DNA of 5,727 nucleotides from an uncultured Clostridia bacterium (lineage in GTDB: Bacteria > Bacillota > Clostridia > Oscillospirales > Ruminococcaceae), in assembly GCA_946533615.1 (NCBI GenBank), contig CAMNBY010000253.1, positions 1-5,727 on the forward strand, in the 5' to 3' direction. Numbering within the stretch: the stretch's first letter is position 1; each line of letters opens with the position of its first letter. Made by a program: the position numbers and the translations under genes. Positions 5,093-5,727 of the stretch are shown in pieces. The notes below the pieces were generated by a model, which made no database searches, was not told where the DNA came from, and saw only the letters and a program-made list of their open reading frames with translations.

Positions 5093-5727
5093 ATGAAGCT
5101 TTTGCTTGGGCTGTCGGTGCTGCCCGCGCTGCTGCTGATGATGTATATCCGCAGCAAGGACAAGATAGATAAAGAGCCCCTCGGACTGCTGGTGAAGCTG
5201 TTCGCGCTGGGCGCTCTCAGCACTGTTTCGGCCGCGATCATCGAGGTGCTCGCGCAGACCTTCCTCAAAGAGTTTCTCAGCGAGAGCTCGCTTGCGTTTG
5301 TCATAATCGAAAACTTCCTTGTGGTGGCGCTTGCAGAGGAGGGCGGCAAGCTCTTTGTGCTAAAAAAATGCACCTGGCGCTCCCCGGAATTCGACTACAC
5401 CTTTGACGCTGTGGTCTATTCCGTGGCGGTGTCGCTGGGCTTCGCGACGCTTGAAAACATAGTCTATGTCGTTTCGAGCGGGACGGTCGGCGTTGCTGTC
5501 ATGAGGGGCATACTCTCAGTCCCCGGTCACGCGATAGATGGCATCTATATGGGCTGGTTCTACGGCATGGCGAAACGCGCCGAGGCTCAGGGCGATGGGG
5601 GCTTGAAAAAGTCATGCCTGATAAAGGCGCTGCTGGTGCCCGTGCTCATTCACGGCTTCTATGATTTCAGCCTCTCGTGGAACGACGATATGCTTGTCGC
5701 GTTTTTCGTCTTCGAGGTCGTTATCAC
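5093..5727 (+). CDS. prsW: PrsW family intramembrane metalloprotease (partial, C-terminus off right edge)
   Basis: 211 codons are visible with no stop before the edge. All PrsW family marks are present: a first membrane helix (about 2-19), the linker DKIDKEPLGLL (24-33), Glu82-Glu83 in AEEGGK, FATLEN (117-122), RGILSVPGHAIDG with His146 (138-150), and HGFYDF with His187 (187-192). About seven hydrophobic segments are visible, at roughly 2-19, 32-54, 67-81, 104-127, 130-148, 175-192 and 200 onward. The Glu pair and the two His residues are the presumed active-site or metal-binding residues. In Bacillus subtilis PrsW makes the first cut in the anti-sigma factor RsiW during envelope stress. The visible length is already near that of the B. 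subtilis protein (about 218 residues), so little is probably missing. No sigma/anti-sigma pair is visible here, so the substrate is unknown. It probably shares the LRR gene's promoter. Confidence 0.92.
   Translation, partial: MKLLLGLSVLPALLLMMYIRSKDKIDKEPLGLLVKLFALGALSTVSAAIIEVLAQTFLKEFLSESSLAFVIIENFLVVALAEEGGKLFVLKKCTWRSPEFDYTFDAVVYSVAVSLGFATLENIVYVVSSGTVGVAVMRGILSVPGHAIDGIYMGWFYGMAKRAEAQGDGGLKKSCLIKALLVPVLIHGFYDFSLSWNDDMLVAFFVFEVVI

Noticed and set aside
4927..5373. Minus-strand open frame of 148 codons across the LRR-prsW junction
   Set aside because: It overlaps two well-supported plus-strand genes and their ribosome binding site, and its Ser-rich translation is typical of antisense shadows.

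Overview
The window looks like a chromosomal segment of a fibre-degrading Clostridia bacterium, probably Ruminococcus or a related Oscillospiraceae. This rests on the GC-rich coding sequence, strong GAAAGG/AAAGGAG ribosome binding sites, clean sigma-A type promoters, a clostridial-style GH3 glycosidase, and a BspA-type leucine-rich repeat (LRR) protein. The genus is inferred from style; no sequence search was possible. No phage, plasmid, insertion-sequence or CRISPR signature is visible.

Left part (1-2980): a divergent sugar-utilisation pair. On the minus strand is an AraC-type regulator with an N-terminal cupin sensor; its C-terminal DNA-binding half runs off the left edge. On the plus strand is a 691-residue GH3 beta-xylosidase/beta-glucosidase without a signal peptide, so it probably hydrolyses imported oligosaccharides in the cytoplasm. 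The 200 bp between them hold a well-formed promoter for each gene, a 9-bp inverted repeat over the regulator's -35 box, and three CGGCAAAA-like repeats one helical turn apart just upstream of the glycosidase -35 box. This is the expected layout for regulation by the neighbouring AraC protein. The glycosidase is followed by an unusual terminator: a GC-rich branched stem flanked by an A-rich array of five 7-bp tandem repeats and a partly complementary T-rich arm.

Right part (3005-5727): a second plus-strand unit with its own promoter (TTTACA, 17 bp, TATAAT with an extended -10). It encodes a 651-residue protein made almost entirely of about 26 BspA-type (LRR_5) repeats, with no secretion signal or anchor. 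A PrsW-family intramembrane protease follows 22 bp later, probably in the same operon, and is cut by the right edge. A role for this pair in envelope sensing or regulated proteolysis is possible but is inferred only from adjacency.

No gene family here is outside known families. The most interesting signals are the helically phased operator-like repeats, the heptamer-flanked terminator, and the pairing of a leaderless LRR protein with a PrsW protease.
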